Source of the DNA: Pseudonocardia sp.
GTDB lineage: Bacteria; Actinomycetota; Actinomycetes; Mycobacteriales; Pseudonocardiaceae
Direction: 5' to 3'
Assembly: GCF_025465255.1 (NCBI RefSeq)
Contig: NZ_JAODNI010000244.1
Coordinates: 1 to 64,000 of the forward strand
DNA: 64,000 bases
The first letter of the stretch is position 1. Every line of letters starts with the position of its first letter. Made by a program: the position numbers and the translations under genes. Below the pieces are notes generated by a model. It did no database searches. It was not told the origin of the DNA and saw only the letters and a program-made list of their open reading frames with translations. Shown here in pieces: positions 37,049 to 45,935 of this stretch.

Positions 37049-38026
37049 GTGGCCGCCAAGGACTCGGCCGGCGCCCCGGTCGAGCTCGAGGCCGCCGGCC
37101 GGACGATCCGGATCTCCAGCCCCGACCGCGTGTACTTCCCCGCGCGGGGCGAGACCAAGCTGGACCTCGCGCGCTACTACCTGGGCGTCGGGGACGGGAT
37201 CGTCCGAGCCCTGCGGGACCGTCCGTGCATGCTGCACCGCTTCCCCACCGGCGTGACCGGGGAGAAGGTGCACCAGAAGCGGCTGCCGCGGGGCGCCCCG
37301 GACTGGGTCGAGACCGTCCGGATCCACTTCCCACGCTGGAACCGCACCGCGGACGAGCTGTGCGTGCAGCACGTCGCGGACGTGGTCTGGGCCGTACAGA
37401 TGTCCACGGTGGAGTTCCATCCCTGGAACTCCCGCAAGCCCGACGTCGAGCAACCGGACGAGTGGCGCATCGACCTCGACCCGATGCCGGACGCGACCTA
37501 TGCGGACGTCCGCCGGGTCGCGCACGTCGCCCACGAGGTCCTCGACGAGCTCGGCGCCACCGGCTTCCCGAAGACCTCCGGCGGCAAGGGGATGCACGTC
37601 TACGTGCGGATCGCCCCGGAGCACGGGTTCGCCGACGTCCGGCGGGCCGCGCACGCGTTCGCCAAGGAGGTCGGCCGGCGCGCCGGCGACGTCGTGGACC
37701 TGAGCTGGTGGCGCAAGGACCGGGACTCGAAGTCGATCTTCGTGGACTACAACCAGAACGCCCGGGACCACACGATCGCCGCCGCCTACTCGGTGCGTGG
37801 CGTGCCCGAGGCCGTCGTCTCCGCCCCGATCCGCTGGGACGAGGTCGACGACGCCGAGCCCGGGGACTTCACGATCGCCACGATGCCCAACCGCTTCGCC
37901 GAGCTCGGGGACCTGCACGCCGGCATCGACGACGCCGTCTTTGCGATCGACCCGCTGCTGGAGTGGGCGGACCGGGACGCGAAGGACGCCCCCGCCGAGG
38001 AACCCCCGGACCTCGACGCCGTCTGA
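37049..38026 (+). CDS. LigD-type NHEJ polymerase (archaeo-eukaryotic primase domain), stand-alone
   Basis: A 325-residue stand-alone PolDom protein. Visible motifs: SPDRVYFPARGETKLDLARYY at the N-terminus, the catalytic WRIDLDPMPDATY (DxD), SGGKGMHVYVRI and the third acidic residue in KSIFVDYNQNARDHTIAAAY. These enzymes insert nucleotides at broken ends with Ku and a ligase. The ligase and nuclease domains of full LigD are absent. No ku gene is in the window, but a LigC-type ligase lies 1.1 kb away. The GTG at 37049 was chosen by position 29 bases after DUF2631; no strong ribosome site is seen. Confidence 0.9.
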   Translation: MAAKDSAGAPVELEAAGRTIRISSPDRVYFPARGETKLDLARYYLGVGDGIVRALRDRPCMLHRFPTGVTGEKVHQKRLPRGAPDWVETVRIHFPRWNRTADELCVQHVADVVWAVQMSTVEFHPWNSRKPDVEQPDEWRIDLDPMPDATYADVRRVAHVAHEVLDELGATGFPKTSGGKGMHVYVRIAPEHGFADVRRAAHAFAKEVGRRAGDVVDLSWWRKDRDSKSIFVDYNQNARDHTIAAAYSVRGVPEAVVSAPIRWDEVDDAEPGDFTIATMPNRFAELGDLHAGIDDAVFAIDPLLEWADRDAKDAPAEEPPDLDAV

Positions 38027-38035
38027 GCCCCGGGC

Positions 38036-38599
38036 TCAGGCACCATCCTCGGCCGCGGCCCGCAGCCGCGCGAACTCCTCGGCCATCGCCGCTCGGGACC
38101 AGTGGGCGTTGAGGCCCGACGGGTTGGGCAGCACCCAGATCCGCGTCGGTCCGAGCATCGTGTCCTGCGGTCCCACGGCGGCCGCCTTCGCGCCGAACGC
38201 CGTCCGGTAGGCGCCGATGCCGACCACCGCGAGCCAGCGCGGCGCCCGCTGCTCGACCAGGGCCCGCAGGACCTGCCCGCCCTCGACGATCTCGGCGGCG
38301 CTCAGCTCGTCCGCCCGGGCGGTCGCGCGGGCGGCCATGTTCGTGATGCCGATCCCCCACCCCGGGAGCAGCCCCTGCTCGTCCGGCCGCAGCAGCCGCG
38401 GGGTGAAGCCGGCGCCGTGCAGGACCGGCCAGAACCGGTTCCCGGGGCGGGCGAAGTGGTGGCCGGTCGCCGCGGAGACGAGGCCGGGGTTGATGCCGCA
38501 GAACAGCACCCGCAACGGCGGGTCGTCCGACCCGGGGAGGACGTCCGGGAGCAGGCGTGAGCGGGCGGCCTCGAGCTCGGCGGCGGTGAAGCGGGGCAT
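38036..38599 (-). CDS. mug: Mismatch-specific uracil/thymine DNA glycosylase (Mug family)
   Basis: A 187-residue DNA glycosylase that removes U or T opposite G. The motif LRVLFCGINPGLVSAATGHHFA (GINPG, with Asn activating water) and the C-terminal VLPNPSGLNAHWS loop are the Mug signature; GNRFWPVL and GIGITNMAARATA also match. The start is ATG 38599. It converges with the LigD polymerase gene, 9 bases between stops. Confidence 0.93.
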   Translation of the reverse strand: MPRFTAAELEAARSRLLPDVLPGSDDPPLRVLFCGINPGLVSAATGHHFARPGNRFWPVLHGAGFTPRLLRPDEQGLLPGWGIGITNMAARATARADELSAAEIVEGGQVLRALVEQRAPRWLAVVGIGAYRTAFGAKAAAVGPQDTMLGPTRIWVLPNPSGLNAHWSRAAMAEEFARLRAAAEDGA

Positions 38600-38611
38600 C
38601 CGGCAAGGCTC

Positions 38612-39055
38612 TCAGGACAGGTTGCGGCTCATGCGTCGCAGGGTGGCGACCGTCGTCCGGTACTCCGCCTCGCCCACGCCCTCGGTGATCCGCGTCCGGT
38701 GGTCCCGGATCGCGACGATCAGCCGGCCGCGCGCCGCGGAGCCGGCGGGCGTGACCGTGATCCGGCCGGCCGCGTTCTGCACCCAGCCGCGCGAGACCAG
38801 CTGGTCCAGGATCACGGCAGGGGGCGGCCCCGCGGCCCGGAACGGTGCGAGCGCGGCGTCCAGGGCGGCCGGCGTGTCCGCCCCACCGGCGACGGCGTTG
38901 AGCGCCTGCCAGTGCCGGCGCCCGATGCCCTCGCCGGCGAGCAGCCGGTCGAAGGACTCCTCGATCAGCCGGTCGACCTGCTTGAGCCACCAGCCGATCG
39001 GCCGGTCCTCGGCGTCGTGATCGCAGCCGGGTCCGTGCCGGTGCTCGGGGTTCAC
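38612..39055 (-). CDS. MarR-like winged-helix protein with His/Cys-rich start
   Basis: A 147-residue protein. HRHGPGCDHDAEDRPIGWW at the N-terminus is rich in His and Cys and might bind metal. The rest resembles MarR regulators: LIEESFDRLLAGEGIGRRHWQAL, then a winged helix LDQLVSRGWVQNAAGRITV with TPAGSAARG in the wing. It is probably a DNA-binding regulator, perhaps of the repair genes beside it. GTG 39055 gives VNPEHRHGPG. mug follows it by 12 bases. Confidence 0.75.
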   Translation of the reverse strand: MNPEHRHGPGCDHDAEDRPIGWWLKQVDRLIEESFDRLLAGEGIGRRHWQALNAVAGGADTPAALDAALAPFRAAGPPPAVILDQLVSRGWVQNAAGRITVTPAGSAARGRLIVAIRDHRTRITEGVGEAEYRTTVATLRRMSRNLS

Positions 39056-39150
39056 CCGGTCAGGATGCCCGTCCCGCCAAGATCCGACCAGCGCCGAGAC
39101 CCGAGCAGCATCGAGATCCGAGCAGCATCGACGCCGCGACGGGACCGGGC

Positions 39151-40218
39151 TCAGCCGCCCGCGAGCACCCCGGCGAGGTCGAACGAGACGGGGCGCTCCA
39201 GCTGCGCGTAGGTGCAGGACTCCGGTTCGCGGTCCGGACGCCAGCGGACGAACTGCGCCGTGTGCCGGAACCGCGCGCCCTCCATGTAGTCGTAGCGGAC
39301 CTCCACGACCCGCTCCGGCCGCAACGGGGTGAACGACAGGTCCTTGCCCGCGTTCCAGCGGCTCGTCTCGTTCTTCCGCGGGGTCCGCTCGCCCTGCTCG
39401 TGGGCCGCCCAGTTCCACGGGTGCCCCTCGAACTCCGTCACGAGCGGCTGGAGCTCGGCGAACAGCTCGCGGCGGCGAGCCATCGGGAACGCTCCGACGA
39501 CGCCCACGGAGTTCAGCACCCCGCGCTCGTCGTGCAGCCCGAGCAGCAGCGAGCCGATCACGTCCGGCCCGGACTTGTGCACCCGGTACCCCGCGACGAC
39601 GCAGTCGCAGGTCCGCTCGTGCTTGATCTTGCTCATGACCCGTCTGTCCGGCTCGTACACCACGTCCGGGCTCTTCGCGATCAGCCCGTCCAGCCCGGCG
39701 CCCTCGAACAGGGAGAACCAGCGGCGCGCGGTCTCGATGTCCCGGGTCAGCGGTGTGACGTGCACCGGGGGTGCCGCCTTGGCCAGGGCCTCCTCGAGCA
39801 GCGCACGCCGCTCCGCGAACGGCCGCCCGGTGAGGTCCTCGTCGCCCAGGGCGAGCACGTCGAACGCGATGAAGCTCGCCGGCGTCTTCTCGGACAGCAT
39901 GCTCACCCGGCTCACCGCCGGGTGGATCCGCTGCTGCAGGGCCTCGAAGTCCAGGGTGTTGCGCGTGGTGTCCGCGACGACGATCTCGCCGTCGATCACC
40001 GCCCGTTCCGGGAAGTTGGCGAGGACGGCCTCGACGACCTCCGGGAAGTACCGGGTCATCGGCCGCTCGTTGCGGCTGCCGATCTCGACCTCGGCGCCGT
40101 CCCGGAACACGATCGACCGGAACCCGTCCCACTTCGGCTCGTAGAGCTGGCCCTCCGGGATGTCCTTGACCGGCTTGGCCAGCATCGGGGCTACGGGCGG
40201 CATCACGGGCAGCTGCAC
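39151..40218 (-). CDS. ligC: ATP-dependent DNA ligase, LigC type
   Basis: A 355-residue ligase with only the nucleotidyltransferase and OB-fold domains. The adenylated Lys is in YEPKWDGFRSIVF; motifs III and IIIa are AVIDGEIVV and SFIAFDVLALG; motif IV is EGAGLDGLIAKS, motif V is SKIKHERTCDCVVAGY. This size and pattern match mycobacterial LigC, which acts in base-excision repair and backup end joining. It stands upstream of the MarR-like gene and mug on the same strand; all are probably repair genes. Confidence 0.92.
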   Translation of the reverse strand: MQLPVMPPVAPMLAKPVKDIPEGQLYEPKWDGFRSIVFRDGAEVEIGSRNERPMTRYFPEVVEAVLANFPERAVIDGEIVVADTTRNTLDFEALQQRIHPAVSRVSMLSEKTPASFIAFDVLALGDEDLTGRPFAERRALLEEALAKAAPPVHVTPLTRDIETARRWFSLFEGAGLDGLIAKSPDVVYEPDRRVMSKIKHERTCDCVVAGYRVHKSGPDVIGSLLLGLHDERGVLNSVGVVGAFPMARRRELFAELQPLVTEFEGHPWNWAAHEQGERTPRKNETSRWNAGKDLSFTPLRPERVVEVRYDYMEGARFRHTAQFVRWRPDREPESCTYAQLERPVSFDLAGVLAGG

Positions 40219-40269
40219 GGCACCAGTGTGCCCCGGACCACTCCCGCACCGTCCGGACGGGTCATCGCA

Positions 40270-41286
40270 TCAGGACGGGCCGACCGCCGGAAGGTCGCAC
40301 CCGCAGGACTCCCGGTGGACGAACTCCGGCGTCATGCGCGTCGTCGTCGGGGTCGCGGACGGGTCGGCCATCCGGCGCAGCAGCAGCCGCACCGCCTCCC
40401 GGCCGATCCGGTCGAACGGCTGCGCGACGACGGTGAGCCGCGGGGCGAACAGGTCCGCCCACGGGAAGTCGTCGAACGCGACGAGCGCGATGTCCCGCGG
40501 CACCTCGACCTTCGCGTCCCGTAGCGCCTGCATCGCCCCGATGGTCATGGAGTTGTTGCCGGTGACGATCGCGGTCGGCGGGCGGTCCAGGTCCAGCAGG
40601 CGCTGTACGGCGGCGCGGGCGAGGTCGGCCTCCGAGTGACCGTCGACCAGCAGCGCGGGGTCCTTCGCCAGCCCGTGCCGGCTCAGCCCCCGCTCGTAGC
40701 CCTCGACGCGCTCGACGGTCGTCGCGAGGCCGGGGTGGCCCGCGACCAGCGCGATCCGCCGGTGGCCCCGCTCGGCCAGATGCCCGACGAGCCCGGCCAC
40801 CGCCTCGACGTTCTCCGTGCCGACCTGGTCCATCCGGTCGTCGATCAGGCGGTCGATCAGCACGGTGGGCACCGCGCGGTTCGTCAGGTACTCCAGCGCC
40901 TCCCCCGGGTCCGCCGACGGCGCGAGCAGCACCCCGTCGACGCGCCGGGCGTGCAGCTTCCGCACCACCGTGTCCTCGAGGTCCGGGTCCTCGTGCGGGT
41001 CCACGAGCAGCAGCGTGTACCCGGCCTTCGCGGCCTCGGACTCCACGGCGTGCAGCAGCTCGCCGAAGTAGGGGTTCGAGATGGCCGAGAGGGCGAGCCC
41101 GATCGTCCTGGTGCGGGCGGTGGCCAGGGACTGCGCGACCGTGTTGGGCGTGTAGTCCGCGGCCCGGATCGCGTCGAGCACCTGCGCCCGGGTCTCCGGA
41201 CGGACCGTCCGGGTCCCGTTGAGAACGTGCGAGACCGTCGCGATCGAGACCCCGGCGAGCCGGGCCACGTCGGCCATGGTCGCCAT
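40270..41286 (-). CDS. LacI-family transcription regulator
   Basis: A 338-residue repressor. The helix-turn-helix is MADVARLAGVSIATVSHVLN at residues 3-22, followed by the hinge region YTPNTVAQSLATARTRTIG and a periplasmic-binding-protein-like sugar domain (LALSAISNPYFGELLHAV, LVDPHEDPDLE, ALVAFDDFPWADLFAPRLT). GGAGGTGGAGCC precedes the ATG. The C-terminus has an unusual ESCGCDL. It is divergent from the ABC importer and very probably represses it, binding the operator at 41404-41429. Confidence 0.94.
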   Translation of the reverse strand: MATMADVARLAGVSIATVSHVLNGTRTVRPETRAQVLDAIRAADYTPNTVAQSLATARTRTIGLALSAISNPYFGELLHAVESEAAKAGYTLLLVDPHEDPDLEDTVVRKLHARRVDGVLLAPSADPGEALEYLTNRAVPTVLIDRLIDDRMDQVGTENVEAVAGLVGHLAERGHRRIALVAGHPGLATTVERVEGYERGLSRHGLAKDPALLVDGHSEADLARAAVQRLLDLDRPPTAIVTGNNSMTIGAMQALRDAKVEVPRDIALVAFDDFPWADLFAPRLTVVAQPFDRIGREAVRLLLRRMADPSATPTTTRMTPEFVHRESCGCDLPAVGPS

Positions 41287-41403
41287 GGCTCCACCTCCGC
41301 ATGCCGGTCCGGCGCGCCGGAACTCGATCTCCCTGGACAAGAGCATGACGTGATCACGGACCGCGCCCGGAGATGGTGGTCGCGATTCCGCGGGTCACGA
41401 GGG

Positions 41404-41429
41404 GTTAAGCCGTTGCGCAAACGCTTAAC
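41404..41429. promoter_or_regulatory. LacI-type operator
   Basis: GTTAAGC (41404-41410) and GCTTAAC (41423-41429) are perfect inverted arms, with GTTGCGCAAACG between, which resembles LacI-family half sites (TTGCGCAA). It lies just upstream of the candidate promoter of the importer, between the divergent regulator and transporter genes. Confidence 0.7.
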
Positions 41430-41434
41430 TCGGG

Positions 41435-41462
41435 TTTACCGTACAGCAGTTGGTGATATAGG
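41435..41462 (+). promoter_or_regulatory. Candidate promoter of the ABC importer
   Basis: TTTACC (41435-41440) and TATAGG (41457-41462) are 16 bases apart, an acceptable spacing for a housekeeping sigma factor. It lies 6 bases beyond the operator and 51 bases before the binding-protein ATG, whose ribosome site is GCGAGGAGGGC. Confidence 0.5.
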
Positions 41463-41512
41463 ACACGTTCGACTTCGGGAGTGCAAGCTCCACCGGCGTC
41501 AGCGAGGAGGGC

Positions 41513-42955
41513 ATGGTGGCCCGACCACGAACATCGACACCCGACGAGCCGGGGCGGCGGCAGTCCCGGAGACGGCCACGGGTGGCCCGCTCGGCCCCGT
41601 TGGCTGTGCTGGCCTCCCTGCTCCTGACCGTGACGGGCTGCGCGGGAGCCGGCGCGCTCGGCGGCGGGGGCGAGGGCCAGCGCACGATCACCATCGCGAT
41701 CGTCTCCAACCCGCAGATGCAGGACGCCATCCAGCTCTCCCCGCAGTTCGAGCAGGAGAACCCGGGCATCCGGCTCAAGTTCGTGAGCCTGTCGGAGAAC
41801 GAGGCCCGCGCGAAGATCACTGCATCGGTCGCCACCGGCGGCGGCGAGTTCGACGCCGTGATGATCTCGAACTACGAGACGCCGCAGTGGGCGGCCAACG
41901 GATGGCTGGTCGACCTCGACCCGCTCATGGCGCGGAGCCCGGGGTACGACGAGAACGACTTCATCCCGGCCGTCCGGGAGGCCCTCTCCGGCCCCGACGG
42001 GCACATGTACTCGGTCCCGTTCTACGGCGAGTCGTCGTTCCTCATGTACCGCAAGGACCTCTTCGAGCAGGCCGGGATCAGCATGCCGGCCCAGCCGACG
42101 TGGCAGGATGTGGCCGCGGCCGCGGCGAAGCTAGACGACCCGGCCAAGGGCATGGCGGGCATCTGCCTGCGCGGCAAGCCCGGCTGGGGCGAGGTCATGG
42201 CGCCGTTCGACACCGTCGCCAACACCTTCGGCGCCCGCTGGTTCGACCCGCAGTGGAACGCGCAGCTGACGTCACCGCAGTTCCGCCAGGCCGCGAACTT
42301 CTATGTCGACCTGGTCCGTCAGTACGGCGAGCCCGGCGCCGCGGGCAGCGGGTTCAGCGAGTGCGGCACGCAGTTCAGCCAGGGCAACGCCGCGATGTGG
42401 TACGACGCGACGGTCGCCGCCGGCATCGTCGAGAACCCGGTCGAGAGCCGGGTCGCCGGCAAGGTCGGCTACGCGCCGGCACCGATGGTGGTGAAGCCGA
42501 ACGCCGGCTGGCTCTACGCCTGGTCGCTCGCCATCCCGAAGACCTCGGACGGGAAGGGCAGCACCGAGGACACCTGGAAGTTCCTGTCCTGGATGACGAG
42601 CAAGGAGTACGGCCCGACGGTCGGGCGACAGCTGGGCTGGGAGCACGTGCCGCCCGGCGCGCGGCAGTCGACCTACCAGATCCCGGAGTACGTCGAGGCG
42701 TCGAAGGCCTACGCCCAGCCCACGCTCGACGCCATCGCGGCGGCCGACCAGAAGAAGCCGACCGTCGAGCCGGTGCCCTACACCGGCATTCAGTTCGTCG
42801 CGATCCCCGAGTTCCAGGACCTGGGGACGCGGGTCAGCCAGCAGCTGTCGGCGGCCATCGCCGGCCAGCAGACGACCGACGAGGCGCTGGACCAGGCGCA
42901 GGTCTATGCGCAGACCGTCGGCGACTCCTACAAACGGCAGGGAGCGGGCTCATGA
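41513..42955 (+). CDS. ABC importer substrate-binding lipoprotein (sugar/polyol)
   Basis: A 480-residue family 1 solute-binding protein. A basic start (RRQSRRRPRV) and a signal with a lipobox (LLLTVTGCAGA) show export and lipid anchoring. The mature domain has NPQMQDAIQLSPQFEQENPG, YSVPFYGESSFLMYRKDLFE and GFSECGTQFSQGNAAMWYDA, which fits the sorbitol/mannitol or trehalose type. It is the first gene of the importer operon. The ligand is inferred from family style only. Confidence 0.9.
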   Translation: MVARPRTSTPDEPGRRQSRRRPRVARSAPLAVLASLLLTVTGCAGAGALGGGGEGQRTITIAIVSNPQMQDAIQLSPQFEQENPGIRLKFVSLSENEARAKITASVATGGGEFDAVMISNYETPQWAANGWLVDLDPLMARSPGYDENDFIPAVREALSGPDGHMYSVPFYGESSFLMYRKDLFEQAGISMPAQPTWQDVAAAAAKLDDPAKGMAGICLRGKPGWGEVMAPFDTVANTFGARWFDPQWNAQLTSPQFRQAANFYVDLVRQYGEPGAAGSGFSECGTQFSQGNAAMWYDATVAAGIVENPVESRVAGKVGYAPAPMVVKPNAGWLYAWSLAIPKTSDGKGSTEDTWKFLSWMTSKEYGPTVGRQLGWEHVPPGARQSTYQIPEYVEASKAYAQPTLDAIAAADQKKPTVEPVPYTGIQFVAIPEFQDLGTRVSQQLSAAIAGQQTTDEALDQAQVYAQTVGDSYKRQGAGS

Positions 42956-42993
42956 CCGCCGACGTACTCACTCCCGCGGAGGCGAAATCATGA
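42952..42993 (+). CDS. 13-codon linker ORF between binding protein and permease
   Basis: ATG 42952 overlaps the stop of the binding-protein gene as ATGA; the ORF reads MTADVLTPAEAKS and its TGA (42991-42993) overlaps the permease ATG at 42990. It contains the permease ribosome site (GCGGAGGCG). It may simply link translation of the two genes, and the peptide may have no function. Confidence 0.4.
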   Translation: MTADVLTPAEAKS

Positions 42994-43928
42994 CCGTCAC
43001 AGCCGAGCGGCCCGCGGAGGTCACCCCGCGGCGGCCGGACCGCGGACCGGGATCGCGGGCCGACGGGTGGATCCGTCGCGCGCCGCTGCTGCCGGCGCTG
43101 ATCTTCACGATCATCATCACGCAGCTGCCGTTCCTGTTCACCATCTACTACTCGCTGCAGTCCTGGAACCTCGTCCGGCCGGGCAGCCGGCAGTTCGTGG
43201 GCCTGGACAACTACGTCAAGGTCTTCACGGACAGCCAGTTCCGCCAGGTCGCGCTCAACACGGTCCTGTTGACCGCCGGCGCGGTGATCTTCTCGATGAT
43301 CCTGGGGCTGCTCTTCGCGCTGCTCCTGGACCGGGCCTTCTTCGGCCGGGGCTTCATCCGGACGCTGCTGATCACGCCGTTCCTGATCACGCCGGTGGCA
43401 GCCGCGCTGCTCTGGAAGACCGTGCTGTTCGACCCGACCTACGGCCTGATCAACTTCGTCCTCTCGCCGTTCGGCGCCGGTCAGACGGACTGGATCTCGA
43501 CGTTCCCGCTGACCTCGGTGATGATCGCGCTGGTCTGGCAGTGGGCGCCGTTCATGATGCTGCTGACCCTCGCGGGGCTGCAGAGCCAGCCACACGACGT
43601 GCTGGAGGCGGCCCGGGTGGACGGGGCCGGGACCTTCGCGGTGTTCCGCGAGGTGACGATCCCGCACCTGCGCCGGTTCATCGAGCTGGGCCTGGTGCTC
43701 GGCGCGATCTACCTGGTCAACACGTTCGACGCGATCTACATGATGACCCAGGGCGGACCGGGCACCGCCAGCGCGAACCTGCCCTTCTACATCTACCAGC
43801 GCGCGTTCCTGGGCTTCGACATCGGACAGTCCGCGGCGATGGGCGTGGTGGTCGTCGTGGCCACCATCATCGTCTCCACGTTCGCGCTGCGCCTGATCTT
43901 CCGCAGCTTCTCCGGAGAGGAGTCGTGA
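42990..43928 (+). CDS. ABC sugar importer permease 1 (MalF-like)
   Basis: A 312-residue inner-membrane permease with six segments. LLPALIFTIIITQLPFLFTI is the first; the EAA loop, which contacts the ATPase, is DVLEAARVDGAGTFAVFREV. It starts at ATG 42990 after a GCGGAGGCG ribosome site. It overlaps the second permease gene by TGATG. Part of the complete binding protein/two permeases/ATPase set. Confidence 0.95.
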   Translation: MTVTAERPAEVTPRRPDRGPGSRADGWIRRAPLLPALIFTIIITQLPFLFTIYYSLQSWNLVRPGSRQFVGLDNYVKVFTDSQFRQVALNTVLLTAGAVIFSMILGLLFALLLDRAFFGRGFIRTLLITPFLITPVAAALLWKTVLFDPTYGLINFVLSPFGAGQTDWISTFPLTSVMIALVWQWAPFMMLLTLAGLQSQPHDVLEAARVDGAGTFAVFREVTIPHLRRFIELGLVLGAIYLVNTFDAIYMMTQGGPGTASANLPFYIYQRAFLGFDIGQSAAMGVVVVVATIIVSTFALRLIFRSFSGEES

Positions 43929-44812
43929 TGGCCACCGCGACGCCCGAGCGCACCGTCACTCCTGCCGGGGGCGACGACCAGCAACTCAACCCGAAGGCGA
44001 GGAGGAGCGTCGGCGGCACGCTGCTCAGCGTGCTGGCCTGGATCGTCGGCATCGGGTTCTTCTTCCCGATCCTCTGGATGGTGCTCACCGCCTTCAAGCA
44101 GGAGGCAGACGCCTACACCACCCCGCCGAAGCTGTTCTTCTCGCCCACCCTCGACCAGTTCCGCGCGGTGTTCGACGCCGGCATCGGCCCGTACCTGCTC
44201 AACTCGCTGTTCGCGACGGTCGTCTCGACGATCCTGGTGCTGGTGCTGGCCACGCCCGCCGCGTACGCGGTGTCGCTGCGGCCGGTGAAGAAGGTGCAGG
44301 ACGTCCTGTTCTTCTTCATCTCCACCAAGATGCTCCCGGTCGTCGCGGCGATCGTGCCGATCTACGTCGTCGTCAACGACATCGGCATGCTGGACAACAT
44401 CTGGACGCTGATCGTCCTCTACACGGCGATGAACCTGCCGATCGCGGTGTGGATGATGCGCTCGTTCTTCCAGGAGGTGCCCAAGGAGCTCCTCGAGGCC
44501 GCGAGCATGGACGGCGCCTCGCTCGCCCGCTCGCTGCGCGAGGTCGTGCTCCCGGTCATCTCCCCCGGCATGGCGGCGACGGCGCTGATCTGCGTGATCT
44601 TCGCGTGGAACGAGTTCTTCTTCGCCGTCAACCTCACCGCCGCGCGGGCCGCGACGGTGCCGGTGTTCCTCGTCGGGTTCATCACCTCCGAGGGCCTGTA
44701 CTTCGCCAAGCTGTGTGCGGCCGCCACCATGGCCGCCCTGCCCGTCGTCATCGCCGGGTGGATCGCCCAGAACAAGCTCGTCCAGGGCCTCTCCTTCGGG
44801 GCCGTCAAGTGA
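43928..44812 (+). CDS. ABC sugar importer permease 2 (MalG-like)
   Basis: A 294-residue permease. GFFFPILWMVLTAFKQEADA is the first membrane segment and periplasmic turn typical of MalG proteins; LLNSLFATVVSTILVLVLAT follows, and the EAA loop is ELLEAASMDGASLARSLREV. It forms the membrane channel with the preceding gene product. Its ATG shares one base with the preceding stop. The ATPase follows after 12 bases. Confidence 0.95.
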   Translation: MATATPERTVTPAGGDDQQLNPKARRSVGGTLLSVLAWIVGIGFFFPILWMVLTAFKQEADAYTTPPKLFFSPTLDQFRAVFDAGIGPYLLNSLFATVVSTILVLVLATPAAYAVSLRPVKKVQDVLFFFISTKMLPVVAAIVPIYVVVNDIGMLDNIWTLIVLYTAMNLPIAVWMMRSFFQEVPKELLEAASMDGASLARSLREVVLPVISPGMAATALICVIFAWNEFFFAVNLTAARAATVPVFLVGFITSEGLYFAKLCAAATMAALPVVIAGWIAQNKLVQGLSFGAVK

Positions 44813-44824
44813 AGGGGGCCCGTC

Positions 44825-45919
44825 GTGGCTGAAGTCGAGTTCGATCAGGCGTCGCGGATCTACACGCCCGGCGCGAAGCCCGCCGTCAATCGGCTGGACC
44901 TGATCATCGACGACGGCGAGTTCGTCGTCCTGGTCGGTCCGTCCGGTTCCGGCAAATCCACCGCGCTGCGGATGCTGGCCGGCCTCGAGGAGATCGACGC
45001 CGGTCAGATCCGCATCGGCGGCAAGAACATGGTCGGGGTGGCGTCGCGGGACCGGGACATCGCGATGGTGTTCCAGAACTACGCGCTGTACCCGAACAAG
45101 ACCGTCGGCGAGAACATGGCGTTCCCACTGAAGATGCGGGGCGTGGACAAGGCGGTGCAGCAGGAGAAGGTGAAGGCCGCGGCGGACATCCTCGGCCTCA
45201 CCGACTACCTGGACCGCAAGCCGCGCGCCCTCTCCGGCGGTCAGCGCCAGCGCGTGGCGATGGGTCGCGCGATCGTCCGCGAGCCGCAGGTCTTCCTGAT
45301 GGACGAGCCGCTGTCCAACCTCGACGCGAAGATGCGGGTCTCGACCCGCACCGAGATCGCGGCCATGCAGCGCCGGCTCGGCGTCACCACCGTCTACGTC
45401 ACGCACGACCAGGTCGAGGCCATGACGATGGGCGACCGGGTCGCGCTGCTCAAGGACGGGGCGCTGCAGCAGTTCGCCACGCCCGCGGAGCTCTACGACA
45501 AGCCGGCCAACGTGTTCGTGGCCGGGTTCATCGGCTCACCGGCGATGAACCTGTTCACGCTGCCGGTCGGCGCGGAGGGCGTGCGGATCGGTTCGTCCGA
45601 CCTCGCGCTGCCAGGGTCCCTGCACTCGAGGATCTCCTCCGCCGGCCAGGACACGATCACGCTCGGCATCCGGCCGGAGCAGTGGGCGGTCGGCGGCGAC
45701 AACGGGGACGGGGCCGGCGGGGTCAAGGCGCAGGTGGACGTCGTCGAGGAGCTCGGGAGCGACGCGTTCCTCTACGCGCACCTGGACGACGAGAAGCAGA
45801 CACCGGTCGTCGTGCGATCCGCGGGGCGATCGGGGGCGCGGCGAGGTGACCAGATCGCCCTGACGCCGACGAGCGAGGACCTGCACCTGTTCAGCCCGGA
45901 GACGGGCGAGCGGCTGTAG
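44825..45919 (+). CDS. ABC sugar importer ATPase (MsmK/UgpC-like)
   Basis: A 364-residue ATPase. Walker A is VGPSGSGKSTALRM, Q-loop VFQNYALYPNKTV, signature LSGGQRQRVAMGRAI, Walker B VFLMDEPLSNLD, H-loop VTHDQVEAMTM. The C-terminal regulatory OB domain (LGIRPEQWAVGGD) is usual for importers of sugars and polyols. It completes the importer. GAAGGGG precedes the GTG at 44825. A family A palindrome follows the stop. Confidence 0.96.
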   Translation: MAEVEFDQASRIYTPGAKPAVNRLDLIIDDGEFVVLVGPSGSGKSTALRMLAGLEEIDAGQIRIGGKNMVGVASRDRDIAMVFQNYALYPNKTVGENMAFPLKMRGVDKAVQQEKVKAAADILGLTDYLDRKPRALSGGQRQRVAMGRAIVREPQVFLMDEPLSNLDAKMRVSTRTEIAAMQRRLGVTTVYVTHDQVEAMTMGDRVALLKDGALQQFATPAELYDKPANVFVAGFIGSPAMNLFTLPVGAEGVRIGSSDLALPGSLHSRISSAGQDTITLGIRPEQWAVGGDNGDGAGGVKAQVDVVEELGSDAFLYAHLDDEKQTPVVVRSAGRSGARRGDQIALTPTSEDLHLFSPETGERL

Positions 45920-45935
45920 CGCCCGGATTGATCTT

